Positions 17,273 to 26,639 are shown, counted from the first letter of the stretch. The stretch: DNA of 64,000 nt from DATAGF01 sp963834875 (GCA_963834875.1 CAWIDG010000024.1:186001-250000); one strand, 5' to 3'. Numbers and translations: made by a program. Notes: generated by a model not told the origin, from the letters alone.

Positions 17273-18632
17273 ATGAGCACGGAACCCCTCGCCACCCCCG
17301 CCGGCCTCGACGTGGTCACGCCGGCCGACCCGGGCTGGGACGACGCCCGCCGCGCCTGGAACCTCGCCGTCGACCAGCGACCGGCGGCGGTCGCGATGCC
17401 CCGGGACGCCGGGGAGGTCGCCGCCGCGCTCGCGCACGCGCGCGCGGCGGGGCTGCGCGTGGCCGTCCAGGGCACCGGGCACGGGGCCGGTCCGCGCCGC
17501 AACCTGGAGAACACGCTCCTGATCAACACGTCGCGCATGCGCGGAGCGTCGGTCGATCCGGCGAGCCGCAGCGCGCGGGTCGAGGCCGGCGCCCAGTGGC
17601 GGGACGTCGGGCCCCTGGCCGCCGAGCACGGGCTGGCGGCCCTGCACGGCTCGGCCCCTGACGTGGGCGTCGTCGGCTACACCCTCGGCGGCGGCGTGGG
17701 CTGGCTCGGGCGTCGTTACGGGCTGGCCGCCAACTCCGTCACCGCCATCGAGCTCGTGACGGCCACCGGCGAGCCCGTCCGCTGCGACGCCGAGACCGAG
17801 CCCGACCTCTTCTGGGCCCTGCGCGGGGGCGGCGGCAACTTCGGCGTCGTGACGGCGCTCGAGTTCCGCCTCTACCCGGTCCACTCGCTGAACGCCGGCT
17901 GGCTCGTCTGGCCGTGGGAGGAGACCCGCCGGGTGCTGAGCCGCTGGTCGGAGTGGGTCGAGACCGTGCCCGACGAGGTCAGCTCGGTCGGGCGGATCAT
18001 GCAGCTGCCGCCCCTGCCCGACCTGCCCGAGGCCGTCCGGGGGCGCCAGCTCGTGGTCGTGGACGCGGCGATCCTCGCGGACGAGGGCGAGGCCGCGCCG
18101 CCTCCTGGCGCCCCTGCGCGAGCTGGGCCCCGAGCTCGACACCTTCGCCCAGGTCCCGGCGACGGCGCTGTCCGAGCTGCACATGGACCCGCCCGAGCCG
18201 GTCCCGGCCGCCGCCGACGGCTCCGTCATCGACGCGTTTCCGCCCGAGGCGGTCGACGCCCTGGCGGACGTCGCCGGCCCCGGCTCCGGCTCCCCGCTGA
18301 TCACCGTCGAGCTCCGCCACATCGGCGGCGCGCTCGAGCGGGAGCCCGCCGGCGCGGGCGCCCTCGGCCGCATCGACGGCCGCTTCCTGGTCTTCGCGGC
18401 CGGCATCGCGATGTCCCCGGACGCGGCCAAGACCGCGGCCGAGGCGGCGGCGCGCGTGAACGCGGTCATGTCGGAGTGGGGCTCGGGGCGGACGTTCTTG
18501 AACTTCGCCGACGTCCCGACCAAGACGGAGACCATGTTCGACCCCCAGGCGTACCGGCGCCTGACCGAGATCCGGTCGCGGATCGACCCCGACGGACTGC
18601 TCCTGGCAAACCATCCGATCCCCGCCGCCTGA
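17273..18632 (+). CDS. FAD-binding berberine-bridge-like oxidoreductase (frameshifted)
   Basis: About 453 residues of the FAD-linked oxidase (PCMH/BBE) family. The FAD-binding part shows PRDAGEVAAALAHARAAGL, VQGTGHGAG with the conserved histidine, TSRMRGASVDPASRSARVEAGAQW, LHGSAPDVGVVGYTLGGGVGWLGRRYG and LFWALRGGGGNFGVVTALEF; the C-terminal BBE-like end has FLNFADVPTK and AYRRLTEIRSRIDPDGLL. The cysteine of the bicovalent flavin type is absent at the GxG segment, so a single histidyl link is likely. Frame change near 18095. ATG 17273 follows an AGGA site by 8 bases. Substrate unknown. Confidence 0.78.
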
Positions 18633-18679
18633 GGGGTACGCTTGGCCCAGCGGAGGTCCTGAATCGAGGGAGGTCGGCG

Positions 18680-19759
18680 ATGGCGACGACGACGGCAACG
18701 TCCATTGAGGAGATCCTCGGCGCCGACGCCGAGGACCTCCTGACGCACCGCTGCGAGACGATCGCGGCCGAGGCCCTCACGCTGCCATCGCCGCGGTGGG
18801 TCGACGACCAGGTCGGCCCCTCCGACCGCCCGACGCCGGTGATGCGCGCGCTGCAGTCGATGCTCGACCACGGGCGGCTTGCCGGCACGGGCTACATGTC
18901 CATCCTTCCGGTTGACCAGGGCATCGAGCACTCGGCGGGCGCGTCCTTCGCGCCGAACCCCGACTACTTCGACCCGCTGAGGATCGTGGAGCTGGCCGTG
19001 GAGGGAGGCTGCAACGCGGTGGCCACCACCCTGGGCGGGCTGGGCCTCGCGGCGCGGCGGTGGTCCCACCGCATCCCGTTCCTCCTGAAGATCAACCACA
19101 ACGAGTTCCTGTCGTACCCGAACGCCTACGACCAGATCCTGTTCGCGTCGGCGCGGCAGGCGCGCGAGCTGGGCGCGGTGGCGGTGGGCGCGACGATCTA
19201 CTTCGGGTCCGAGGAGTCGAGGCGCCAGATCCAGGAGGTCTCGGCGGCCTTCGCCGCGGCGCACGAGCTCGGGATGGCCACCGTGCTGTGGTGCTACCTC
19301 CGCAACTCGGCCTTCGACACGACCCGGGAGGGCGGCCCCGACTACGGCGTCGCCGCCGACCTCACCGGCCAGGCGAACCACCTCGGCGTGACGATCGAGG
19401 CCGACATCATCAAGCAGAAGCTCCCGGAGACGGCCGCCCCGGGGTTCGTGGACCTCAAGTTCGGCCGATCCGATCCGAAGATGTACTCGGAGCTGATGAG
19501 CGATCACCCCATCGACATGACCCGCTACCAGGTCGCCAACTGCTACTTGGGCCGCATCCCGCTGATCAACTCGGGGGGCGCGTCGGCGGGCGAGAGCGAC
19601 CTGCGCGAGGCCGTCCGTACGGCGGTCATCAACAAGCGCGCGGGCGGCGCCGGGCTGATCTCGGGCCGCAAGGCCTTCCAGCGACCCTTCTCCGAGGGCA
19701 TCGAGCTGCTCAACGCCATCCAGGACGTGTACCTCTCGGACGAGGTGACCGTCGCCTGA
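18680..19759 (+). CDS. fbaB: Class I fructose-bisphosphate aldolase (FbaB/DhnA type)
   Basis: 359 residues. The archaeal-type class I aldolase is recognised by ILPVDQGIEHSAGASFAPNP, KINHNEFLSYPNAYDQ, the segment EADIIKQKLPE, YQVANCYLGRIPLINSGGA and the C-terminal VINKRAGGAGLISGRKAFQRP. It cleaves or makes fructose-1,6-bisphosphate by Schiff-base chemistry without metal; with the PEP carboxykinase at 60.7 kb it can serve gluconeogenesis. ATG 18680 has a GGGAGG ribosome site 8 bases upstream and a TACGCT box at 18637-18642. Confidence 0.92.
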   Translation: MATTTATSIEEILGADAEDLLTHRCETIAAEALTLPSPRWVDDQVGPSDRPTPVMRALQSMLDHGRLAGTGYMSILPVDQGIEHSAGASFAPNPDYFDPLRIVELAVEGGCNAVATTLGGLGLAARRWSHRIPFLLKINHNEFLSYPNAYDQILFASARQARELGAVAVGATIYFGSEESRRQIQEVSAAFAAAHELGMATVLWCYLRNSAFDTTREGGPDYGVAADLTGQANHLGVTIEADIIKQKLPETAAPGFVDLKFGRSDPKMYSELMSDHPIDMTRYQVANCYLGRIPLINSGGASAGESDLREAVRTAVINKRAGGAGLISGRKAFQRPFSEGIELLNAIQDVYLSDEVTVA

Positions 19760-19826
19760 GTCCGTCCTCACCCTCGCGCCCGCGCCACCGGCGCGGCGCC
19801 CCGCGTCCGGGGCCCGTGGGGCCCGG

Positions 19827-20978
19827 GTGCTGGTCCTGTGGACGGGCTACCGCGCCGGCGTGCAGGCGTGCCGATCCCTTGCGCGGGCAGGGCACCACGT
19901 GGTGGGCGCCCACCCGGAGGGCGCCCCGGGAGGCTCGTCGAGGTGGTGCCGCCGGCCGCTGGCCTACCCGCCGCCGAGCGCGGACGCCGAGGCGTTCCTG
20001 GAGCGCCTGGAGGAGATCTGTCGCGGCGAGTCCATCGACGTGGTGCTGCCGGTCAACGAGGACATCGTGCGCCTGCTGGCCGAGCGCCGGCCCGACCTGG
20101 GCGGCGCGGTCGGCGTCGGCCCCGACGAGGCGCAGTACCGGGCGCTCTGCGACAAGCGCGAGCTGGCCCGCACCGCCCTGGCGGTGGGCGTCGAGCACCC
20201 CGGGACGATCACGGTCGGCCCCGACGGGCCCGACGGGCCGTGGCCGGCGCTCCCCTGCATGATCAAGCCGGTGGTGTCGCACTCCGATATGTCCGTGGCG
20301 GGCATCAGCTTCGCGGCGACGCCGGAGGAGCGCGACGCGGCCGTGGACCGCCTCCTCCGCGCCGGCATCGAGGCCCTCGTCCAGGAGCGCATCGAGGGGC
20401 GCAGGTGGGTCGGCCACTGCGTGCGGGACGCGACCCGCCTCGACCTGGTCTGCTCCAGGATCTCGCGCGACTATCCGCGGCGCACCGGTGTCGCGTGCGT
20501 GCAGCGCACCACGTCCCCGCCGGACGGGCTGGAGTCGGCCATCGAGCGCCTCCTCGGCGACGTGGACTACCGCGGGCCCGCAACGATCAGCTTCCTGGAG
20601 CGCGACGGGCGCCTGTACGTTCACGACGTCAACCTGCGCCTCGGCGCCTCGGTCGGCCTCATGGTGGGCAGCGGCTTCGACCTGCCGCGCCGGGCGGTCG
20701 AGGCCGCCCTGGGCGTCGACTCGCCGGCGCGCCCGGCCTGCACTCCAATCCGCTACGTCTGGCTCGAGGGTGAGCTGGAGGCCCTCCGAGATGCGCTGCG
20801 AGGCCGCGACGTGGGCGAGTCGGCGGCGCGGGTCGCCGGGCGGATCGCCGCCGCGGTGGCGCTGCCGGGCCGTATGACCGATCCCGGGATCCTCGACCCC
20901 TGGTGGCTCCGGGCGAGGGCGAGCCGGGTGGCGCGAGTCGTGTCGCGGCGGGTGCGGAGGTCCGGCGCGGGCCGGTAG
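19827..20978 (+). CDS. ATP-grasp domain protein (carbamoyl-phosphate-synthetase-large-chain-like)
   Basis: 383 residues. An N-terminal Rossmann-like pre-ATP-grasp part (VLWTGYRAGVQACRSLARAGHHVVG, then VLPVNEDIVRLLAE) is followed by an ATP-grasp fold with ALPCMIKPVVSHSD (ATP-binding lysine), ALVQERIEGRRWVGHC, and a C-terminal FLERDGRLYVHDVNLRLGASVGLM carrying the metal-binding Glu/Asn equivalents. Such proteins ligate a carboxylate to an amine or thiol; the partner is not evident. It is followed 54 bp later by a second, unrelated-looking ATP-grasp gene, suggesting a small biosynthetic pair. Confidence 0.72.
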   Translation: MLVLWTGYRAGVQACRSLARAGHHVVGAHPEGAPGGSSRWCRRPLAYPPPSADAEAFLERLEEICRGESIDVVLPVNEDIVRLLAERRPDLGGAVGVGPDEAQYRALCDKRELARTALAVGVEHPGTITVGPDGPDGPWPALPCMIKPVVSHSDMSVAGISFAATPEERDAAVDRLLRAGIEALVQERIEGRRWVGHCVRDATRLDLVCSRISRDYPRRTGVACVQRTTSPPDGLESAIERLLGDVDYRGPATISFLERDGRLYVHDVNLRLGASVGLMVGSGFDLPRRAVEAALGVDSPARPACTPIRYVWLEGELEALRDALRGRDVGESAARVAGRIAAAVALPGRMTDPGILDPWWLRARASRVARVVSRRVRRSGAGR

Positions 20979-21031
20979 CCCGCGCGGAGGCCTCGGCAGC
21001 CCCTGAGCACGCCTCGATCCCGGAAGGGCGG

Positions 21032-22132
21032 ATGAGCATCGCCATCGATCCCCGGGTCGCGCGCGTCGCGCGACGGCTGAACGCGGCCGCCGCGCGCTAC
21101 GACGCCCCGGTCGGCCGGGTCGCGCTGCGGGCCCTGCGGCTGAGGGCGCACGGGTGGCGGCTCGGCGACATGGCGGCCGCGGGGTTGCTCGACCCTCACG
21201 TGAAGCCGGGGCACAAGCCCTGGGCCGTGGTCCCGCGACAGCTGGAGCGGTTGCAGGAGGCGATCAACCCGCCCGAGGACGTGCCGCTCTGCGAAGACAA
21301 GCGCCTCTTCGCCGACGCCTGCCGGCGGTTCGGGCTGCCGACGCCGGTCCTCGCGGCGACCCTGGAGCGCTCCCCCGACCCCGGCGGCACGGCGCGCGAC
21401 TGGGCGGCGCTCCTGGCCGAGCGGGCGCCGGCCGAGTTCGTCGTGAAGCCGGTTGACGGACACCGGGGGATCGGTGTCCGGGTCATGGCCCGTGGCGAGG
21501 AGGGCGCCGTCGACCACCGGGGCGGATCCGTGTCCTGGGCCGCGTTCGGCGCCGAGCTCGCGAGGGATCCCCATCCCGCCTACATCGTCCAGGAGCGGCT
21601 GCACCCACATCCCGACCTCGCCCGGCTCACCGGCAGCCCGGCGCTCCAGACGATCCGCGCCATGACCCTGGTGGAGCCCGATGGGGAGGCGCGCGTCATG
21701 TCCTGGGGGATCCGGCTCGCGATCGGCGATCAGCCCATCGACTCCTTCCACGGCGGGACCACCGGCAACCTCTGGGCCCTGATGAACGACGACGGGTCCC
21801 TGGCGACGCCGACGAGGATCGGACCGGGCGGCTTCGACTTCGTCTACGTCCCGCGCCACCCGACCACCGGGGTGCCCATCGCCGGCGTCGTGGCCCCGCG
21901 CTGGGAGGAGGCGCGTGAGCTCGCGCTCCGCGCCGCGCGGGCCTTCAGCGTGCTTCCGGCCGTCGGGTGGGACATCGCCGTCACCCCCGATGCGATCGTG
22001 CTGACCGAGGGCAACGCCTGGTGGTCCCTGCTCGACCCCGACGGCCCCATCCACGAGGTCGCCGCCGCCTTGACTGCGTCCATCGTGGCGCGGAACGAAT
22101 CCCCGCCGCGCGCGCTCTGGCGCTGGCCGTAG
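21032..22132 (+). CDS. Sugar-transfer-associated ATP-grasp protein (PF14397-like)
   Basis: 366 residues. Features in order: a basic N-terminal helix, LLDPHVKPGHKPWAVVPRQLE, EDVPLCEDKRLFADACRRFGLPTP, EFVVKPVDGHRGIGVRVM (ATP-binding), a hinge with YIVQERLHPHPDL, then GSPALQTIRAMTLVEPDGEARVM and a late VGWDIAVTPDAIVLTEGNAWWS. The layout is that of ATP-grasp proteins found with polysaccharide or lantibiotic-like clusters. ATG 21032 follows GGAAGG by 5 bases. It follows the other ATP-grasp gene on the same strand. Confidence 0.7.
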   Translation: MSIAIDPRVARVARRLNAAAARYDAPVGRVALRALRLRAHGWRLGDMAAAGLLDPHVKPGHKPWAVVPRQLERLQEAINPPEDVPLCEDKRLFADACRRFGLPTPVLAATLERSPDPGGTARDWAALLAERAPAEFVVKPVDGHRGIGVRVMARGEEGAVDHRGGSVSWAAFGAELARDPHPAYIVQERLHPHPDLARLTGSPALQTIRAMTLVEPDGEARVMSWGIRLAIGDQPIDSFHGGTTGNLWALMNDDGSLATPTRIGPGGFDFVYVPRHPTTGVPIAGVVAPRWEEARELALRAARAFSVLPAVGWDIAVTPDAIVLTEGNAWWSLLDPDGPIHEVAAALTASIVARNESPPRALWRWP

Positions 22133-22149
22133 AAGAGCGCTGACGCGGG

Positions 22150-23305
22150 TCAGCTCATGAGCGCCCAGAGCGCGATCGCGCTCCAGAGGGCGAGGCTGGC
22201 GCCCGCCAGGACGAGCACCGCGAAGGCCTCGCCGCGCCCACCCGGGGCGTCGTCGCGAGGCCTGCGCCGCCGCGTGCGGCGGAGCCCTGGCGACCCGGGG
22301 CCTCCGGGCCGCCGGCCAGCCCGTACAGGGCGAGCGCCGTCACGGTGAGGACGATCATGGCGATCGCGAGGAGCGCGAGCACCGGCTCGTCGGCCGATGA
22401 GCCGCCGCCCAGCCTCGCAGCCAGCGACGGCCGGCCTGACGCAGCCTCTGCCGCAACCGCCCCCAGGATCAGGGAAAGTGGTCCGGATGCCTCGTGCTCG
22501 GCGGCTCCGGAACTGGCGGCGGTCGCAGCCGCATCGCCCTCTGCGGCAGCCGTCGCGCCCGTCGCGGGGCGCGACGACCCGGCAGCGGCGGCGACCAGCC
22601 GGCCCAGCGCCCGGCACGCGCCCGCGACCCGGGCGACGGCGTTGACGACCTGGCGCTCGGCCAAGGCCGCCGCCGTGCGTGCCCTGCGACGACCTGCCGG
22701 CTGCGGCCGTCTCCCGGAACGCCCCGGCGGCCACGGGCGAGCGCCGCGGGCCCGACGCCCGCGACGACCCGCTGGACGCGGACGGCGTCTGCGCCGACCC
22801 GGCGACCGAGGACGCCGCCGCGGACGGTCCGGCGGGCGTCGGGACCGCCGGGGACGCGACGGTCGGCGCTCGGACCGCGGGCGTCGACGGACCGGGGGAC
22901 GGGCGCCGGTGGAGTCGGCACGGACGGCTTCGGCAGCGACGGCTTCGGCACGGCCGGCGTCGGCACCGTCGGCGACGGGATGTTCGGCGACGGGGCGGGA
23001 GGCGTCGGGAGCGACGGCGCGGGGAGTGAGGGCGCGGGTGGGGTGCGGACGGGTGGGGTGGGCGCCGGCGGGGTGCGCACCGGTGGGGTGGGCGCCGGTG
23101 GGGTGGGCGTCGGAACCGCGGGGACCGGCGGGGGCGGCGCCGGGAGTCGTGGCGCCGGGGGGCGTGGCGCCGGGAGCTCCGGCAGCGGGGACCGGGGCCG
23201 CTGGAAGCGACGGCGTGGGCAGCGCGAGTCGCGGAAGCCGCGCCGATGCCGGCCCACGCCACGACGGCCACGACCAGCACCACCCGACGCACTCGCCAGG
23301 CTCAT
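22150..23305 (-). CDS. Proline-rich exported/anchored protein (several frame changes; possibly decayed)
   Basis: No family recognised. Coding character moves between frames: a signal-peptide-like start (RRVVLVVAVVAWAGIGAASA, GTG 23292 or ATG 23305), a long Pro/Ala/Thr stretch built of ~10-residue units such as PTPPVRTPPA (23000-23110), a middle basic part, a section RQVVNAVARVAGACRALGRLV, a membrane segment (LALLAIAMIVLTVTALALYGL) and a last membrane segment FAVLVLAGASLALWSAIALWAL ending at 22150. At least three frame changes are needed. Plausibly a wall-spanning surface protein; it could also be a pseudogene. Confidence 0.4.
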
Positions 23306-23412
23306 GGCGTCTCTCTACCCAGCTGCGGGTAGATCTCACTCAAGAATCTGCTGAATTCCGATTCGGGGTCGAGCGACGTGCCGAGTGCTTCCCGCTGCTC
23401 AAGGCCTGCGCA

Positions 23413-24058
23413 ATGAGGCGCCTGGGCGTCCTGGGCATCGTGGGCGTCGCCCTCCTTGCGCTCGTCTCAGCGGGGCGCGCCGACCACGGCCCCGACAGCG
23501 CCGCCGCCCGCGATGGCGCGCTCGCGGCCGTCGGCGACCAGGCGGCCGACGGTGCCGCTCGTCACGCTCGACGCTGCGCGCGAGGGGCGTGCGCACGGCG
23601 GCGGCGCCAGGATCGCGATCACGGGCACGTTCCGGGGCCGCGCCCCGGCCGGGCGCCGGATGTACGCGCTGGCGCCCGTCGGTAAGGCGATCGCGACCCA
23701 CCGGCACGGGCACGGCGGCGGCCCAGCGGGCCCGGGTCGAGCAGCGTCCTCCTGGATGCGCGGAGCGGCCGGGGGCACCTGAGGATCGTCGCGACGCGGG
23801 CCGCTGATCGGCGGACCCGTCATCGCCGGCCGTGGCGGCCCCTGCCGGCGCGTCACCATTCGTCACGCCGTGCGCCCGGAGGCCGGCACCGCGGTCCTGC
23901 GCTGGGCGTGCCGCCGCGCCGGGGCCGACCGCTCGCGGCCGATCCACCTCGACGTCGTCGAGCGGCCGCGCGATGCGATCGCCTCGAGCTACACCCTCGT
24001 CAGGCGGCCCTGCTCACGCGCTCCGGCGCCCGCAAGCCTCCGCGCTCACGCCTGCTGA
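23413..24058 (+). CDS. Small exported protein of unknown function (several frame changes; possible pseudogene)
   Basis: ATG 23413 opens a clear signal peptide (MRRLGVLGIVGVALLALVSAG). Beyond residue ~40 the likely protein continues in other frames: TVPLVTLDAAREG and RIAITGTFRGRAPAGRRMYA, then SVLLDARSGRGHLRIVATRA, then GGPVIAGRGGPCRRVTIRHAV and RSRPIHLDVVERPRDAIASSYTLV to the stop at 24058. The pieces look like beta strands of an Ig-like or similar extracellular domain. Three or more frame changes in 650 bp is more than in neighbouring genes, so decay is possible. Confidence 0.35.
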
Positions 24059-24214
24059 CTCGAGGGCCTGGCGCCGGGGAGCCCTCGCCCCGCGGCCCGG
24101 GCCGTCGTCACCGGGTTTTCCCCACGGCCACGCCCAGCTCGACGGACCCGAGATGCGGAAAGGCCGCAGCGGCGCTCAGCGCCCGTGCCGATGGATCCGG
24201 GCGGCCCGCCTGCC

Positions 24215-24220
24215 TATCCT
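24215..24220 (+). promoter_or_regulatory. Possible -10 box TATCCT
   Basis: TATCCT lies 45 bases before GTG 24266, the same hexamer as at 14063. The gene also has an AAGGGG ribosome site, so it would have a normal leader. Confidence 0.35.
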
Positions 24221-24265
24221 CTCGCATCCGGCGAGGACGCCGGTTCAACGGCGACAAGGGGCGAC

Positions 24266-24859
24266 GTGAGCAATCTGCGAAAGCTGTTCTGGGCGGGAGG
24301 GATCCTGGCGGGCGTGCTGCTGATCGTCGCCGGGGCCCTGTGGATCTGGCAGGGCGTGACCGGGCGCGACAAGGTCCAGGAGACCATCAGCCGCGAGCAG
24401 ATCGTCGGGACACCGGACATGCGCCCGGCGGACGTCCCCGCGGACCTTGTCGAGGACCCTCCGACCTGCGACGTGGCGGACGAGCCCATCACGACCGGCG
24501 ACGAGGCCCGCTGCTTCGCCGAGTACATGCGCGTCCACGCGCTCGAGGGCACCGGCGGCAGGACCTTCTCCGAGATGGGGCGCTTCCTCGACGCGGCCGG
24601 CAACGAGACCTCTGATCAGGAGGAGGCCGCCAAGGACCCCAAGACCGGCGCGCCGGTCGCCAACCCCGCGCGCGAGACGTGGGTCACCCAGCGGGCTCTC
24701 GCCACCGGCCTCGAGCTGGCCTTCGTCGGAGAGCAGGTCTCGGTCTTCGCGATCGCGACGGGCGCCCTCTTCGTCGTGATCGGCATCGGCCTGCTGGTGA
24801 TGCTGCTCGTGGGCGGAGTGCTCGGGAACCCGTTCGAGAAACGCGCCGGGCCCAGCTGA
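24266..24859 (+). CDS. Two-pass membrane protein, ~197 aa, unknown function
   Basis: An N-terminal membrane segment (LFWAGGILAGVLLIVAGALWIW, residues 5-26), a ~130-residue hydrophilic domain with two cysteines (PPTCDVADEPITTGDEARCFAEYMRVHALEGT) and a second strongly hydrophobic segment near the C-terminus (FAIATGALFVVIGIGLLVMLLVGGVLG). The central domain is probably outside the membrane with a disulfide. I do not recognise the family. GTG 24266 is chosen because AAGGGG lies 6 bases upstream. Confidence 0.65.
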   Translation: MSNLRKLFWAGGILAGVLLIVAGALWIWQGVTGRDKVQETISREQIVGTPDMRPADVPADLVEDPPTCDVADEPITTGDEARCFAEYMRVHALEGTGGRTFSEMGRFLDAAGNETSDQEEAAKDPKTGAPVANPARETWVTQRALATGLELAFVGEQVSVFAIATGALFVVIGIGLLVMLLVGGVLGNPFEKRAGPS

Positions 24860-24880
24860 GGCGTCCCCCGGCCGGCTCAT

Positions 24881-24919
24881 GGCGGCCACGTCGTCCCCGC
24901 CCGGGGGGGCGTGGCCGCC
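24881..24919. terminator. Hairpin between convergent genes
   Basis: A 10-bp perfect stem (GGCGGCCACG at 24881-24890 with CGTGGCCGCC at 24910-24919) whose loop contains a second C-run/G-run pairing. It sits between the convergent ends at 24859 and 24988 and could stop transcription from both sides; no long T-run follows on either strand. Confidence 0.45.
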
Positions 24920-24987
24920 TTGCCGAGCGGGCGCCGGCCCCGCCGCTGGGCTCCGAGTCCCCGCGCGGCGCCGTCGACCGCCTGCGA

Positions 24988-25473
24988 TCAGCGCTCGCTG
25001 CTCGGAGGCGGTCCGACCACTCGGAGGCCGTACTTCTCGTAGACCGCCGCCATCCGGCTCATGTCCGGCGGGCCAGGGGGCATGCTCGCCACGAGGTCGG
25101 CGAGATCGGCGAAGAACATCTCGAAGCCGGCGGGAGCGGGGAAGCCCAACAACCGGACCGGCGCGGCGGTGGCGTTCCAATGCGTGTGCACGACGCCCTT
25201 GGGGATGTGGACGAAGGCTCCCGCCGGTGCGTCGAGGGTGCGCTCGCCGAGCCGAAAGGTGAGGGTTCCCTCGATCACGTAGTAGTTCTCGTCCTCCAGC
25301 GTGTTGACGTGGAGTGGCGTCCCACCGCTGTGGGGGGCCAGGGCGGCCTCGATCACCGCGAGCGTCCCACCCGTTTCCTCGCCACCCGCCTTGACGACGT
25401 ACGTGTCGCCGAAGAGCGAGGTGGTCTCGCCTTCCCCGGTCAGCCGGACGATGCCTCCACTCGTCTCGGTCAC
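24988..25473 (-). CDS. Cupin-domain protein (quercetinase-like)
   Basis: 161 residues forming a single cupin barrel. Motif 1 is GGTPLHVNTLEDENYYVIEGTLTFRLG (metal-binding His and Glu; the family's second His is replaced by Asn), motif 2 is AGAFVHIPKGVVHTHWN with the C-terminal His. The C-terminal helix (FEMFFADLADLVASMP, then AAVYEKYGLRVVGPP) is typical of small quercetin-dioxygenase-like actinobacterial cupins. GTG 25473 (VTETSGGIVRL) is the likely start, although the frame is open upstream. Substrate unknown. Confidence 0.75.
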   Translation of the reverse strand: MTETSGGIVRLTGEGETTSLFGDTYVVKAGGEETGGTLAVIEAALAPHSGGTPLHVNTLEDENYYVIEGTLTFRLGERTLDAPAGAFVHIPKGVVHTHWNATAAPVRLLGFPAPAGFEMFFADLADLVASMPPGPPDMSRMAAVYEKYGLRVVGPPPSSER

Positions 25474-25644
25474 GCCCGCCCTTTCCGTTCCCCGGTTGGA
25501 TGAGGCCAGCCTGAACTCGCCCCAGCTCGCCCCAGCTGCGGGCCGGATGGCGCTCCTTCGCGCCTTCCGGCTCGTGGCTGCGGGTGCATGCCTCGCCCCG
25601 CGATAGTAGCCTGCCCCCGTTTCCACCCCTCCCCCGGAGGAGTC

Positions 25645-26124
25645 ATGGCCGAGGAAGTGCTCATCGCGGGCGGCCCGAATCGGGCCAAGATCCGCAACCC
25701 CTGGGGGGTCTTCGGGCTCCTCCTGGTCACGCTCGGGATCTACTCGGTCTTCTGGTGGTACTACGTCAACCGGGAGATGCGCGACTACGGGCATGCGACC
25801 GGCAACGACCTCGGGCAGAACCCGATGAATTCAGCCCTCGCCTGGTTCCCGGGGGCCCTCATCATCGTGCCCCACATCATCACCGCTTGGAGGGGCACCC
25901 TGCGGGCCCAGTCGGCCCAGCGCGTCGCCGGCGTTGCGTTGCTGAGCGGGTGGATCGCGCTGATCCTCTACATCCTCCTCAGCATCGCGTTTCCGTCCTA
26001 CATCCAGAGCGAGCTGAACAAGGTGTGGGAAAAGGTGGGCACTCCGCTGCCCGCCGAGTCGCTTCCGCCGCAGCCCGAGGAGACGATCTCGCCGCAGCAG
26101 GATCCGCCGCCGCCGCAGTCCTGA
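25645..26124 (+). CDS. DUF4234-like small membrane protein
   Basis: 159 residues. A short N-terminal tail is followed by IRNPWGVFGLLLVTLGIYSVFWWYYVNREMRDYG, a membrane hairpin with the Trp/Tyr-rich pattern of DUF4234 proteins, then two further hydrophobic segments (LAWFPGALIIVPHII and VALLSGWIALILYILLSIAF) and a hydrophilic Pro-rich C-terminus. ATG 25645 follows a GGAGG ribosome site by 6 bases; a TAGCCT box lies at 25606-25611. Function unknown. Confidence 0.7.
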   Translation: MAEEVLIAGGPNRAKIRNPWGVFGLLLVTLGIYSVFWWYYVNREMRDYGHATGNDLGQNPMNSALAWFPGALIIVPHIITAWRGTLRAQSAQRVAGVALLSGWIALILYILLSIAFPSYIQSELNKVWEKVGTPLPAESLPPQPEETISPQQDPPPPQS

Positions 26125-26198
26125 GCGACAAGCGCGCCCTGGGGCGACCGCTGCCCTCGGCGGCCTCGCCGGACCCGCTTTCCGCCTGCGTACCGTTC

Positions 26199-26214
26199 GC
26201 GCGCGGATGCGCGC
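26199..26214. repeat. 16-nt hairpin, left copy flanking the 26241-26615 gene
   Basis: GCGCGC, GGAT, GCGCGC: a 6-bp stem with a four-base loop. A copy differing at one position lies at 26640-26655, on the other side of the small exported-protein gene; flanking gt(t/c)c is also shared. Confidence 0.5.
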
Positions 26215-26240
26215 TGCCCCCGCGTGAGCGAGGGGCCCAA

Positions 26241-26615
26241 CTACCGAGCGAAGATGCGGACCGTCAGACGGCCGCCTCCGCCAGTCCATATCTGCCCGGA
26301 GACGCTCACCGCGCACTTGTTGGGGCGCTTCGTCGGAAGCGGCAGCGTGACCTGGAACGGCGAATACCCGGTGGTCCCGCCCATCCGCTTGGTGCCATCG
26401 CAGACCAACGACCAGTTGAGTCTCGCCGACTTGCGCGGAGAGGAGGTCGCCTGCACGAAGATCATCTGCGGGTGCTTCGCAGTACCGCTGGCATTCACGA
26501 CGGTGAACTCGCCGGTAATGCTTGACGAGTCGATCATCTTGGCCGAAGCCGCGCTCGCGCCAGCGCCGAGCGCAAGGACGCCGAGCCCGACGGCAATGTA
26601 ACGCTTGAAGCTCAT
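26241..26615 (-). CDS. Small exported protein, 124 aa, atypical codon use
   Basis: A signal peptide (YIAVGLGVLALGAGASAASA, cleavage after residue 25) precedes a ~100-residue mature domain with two cysteines (LVCDGTKR and PNKCAVSVSG) likely bridged, and beta-strand-like sequence ending GRLTVRIFAR. No family recognised. ATG 26615 has AGAGGAAG upstream. About one codon in six ends in A or T, against a few per cent in neighbouring genes, which suggests recent acquisition. It is bracketed by near-identical hairpins (26199-26214 and 26640-26655). Confidence 0.7.
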   Translation of the reverse strand: MSFKRYIAVGLGVLALGAGASAASAKMIDSSSITGEFTVVNASGTAKHPQMIFVQATSSPRKSARLNWSLVCDGTKRMGGTTGYSPFQVTLPLPTKRPNKCAVSVSGQIWTGGGGRLTVRIFAR

Positions 26616-26639
26616 GTTTCTTCCTCTTGGTTCGTGTCC

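Noticed and set aside
17210..19771. An 853-codon open frame on the minus strand opposite the FAD oxidase and FbaB
   Set aside because: In DNA this GC-rich stop codons are rare on both strands. The plus-strand genes show clear families and GC3 bias, while the antisense frame has Arg/Ala/Gly-rich composition and no motif.
22990..23115. CRISPR array suggested by regular GGTGGGGTGGGCGCCGG units
   Set aside because: The units are directly joined without spacers of unique sequence and translate into PTPP-type repeats on the minus strand; there are no cas genes.
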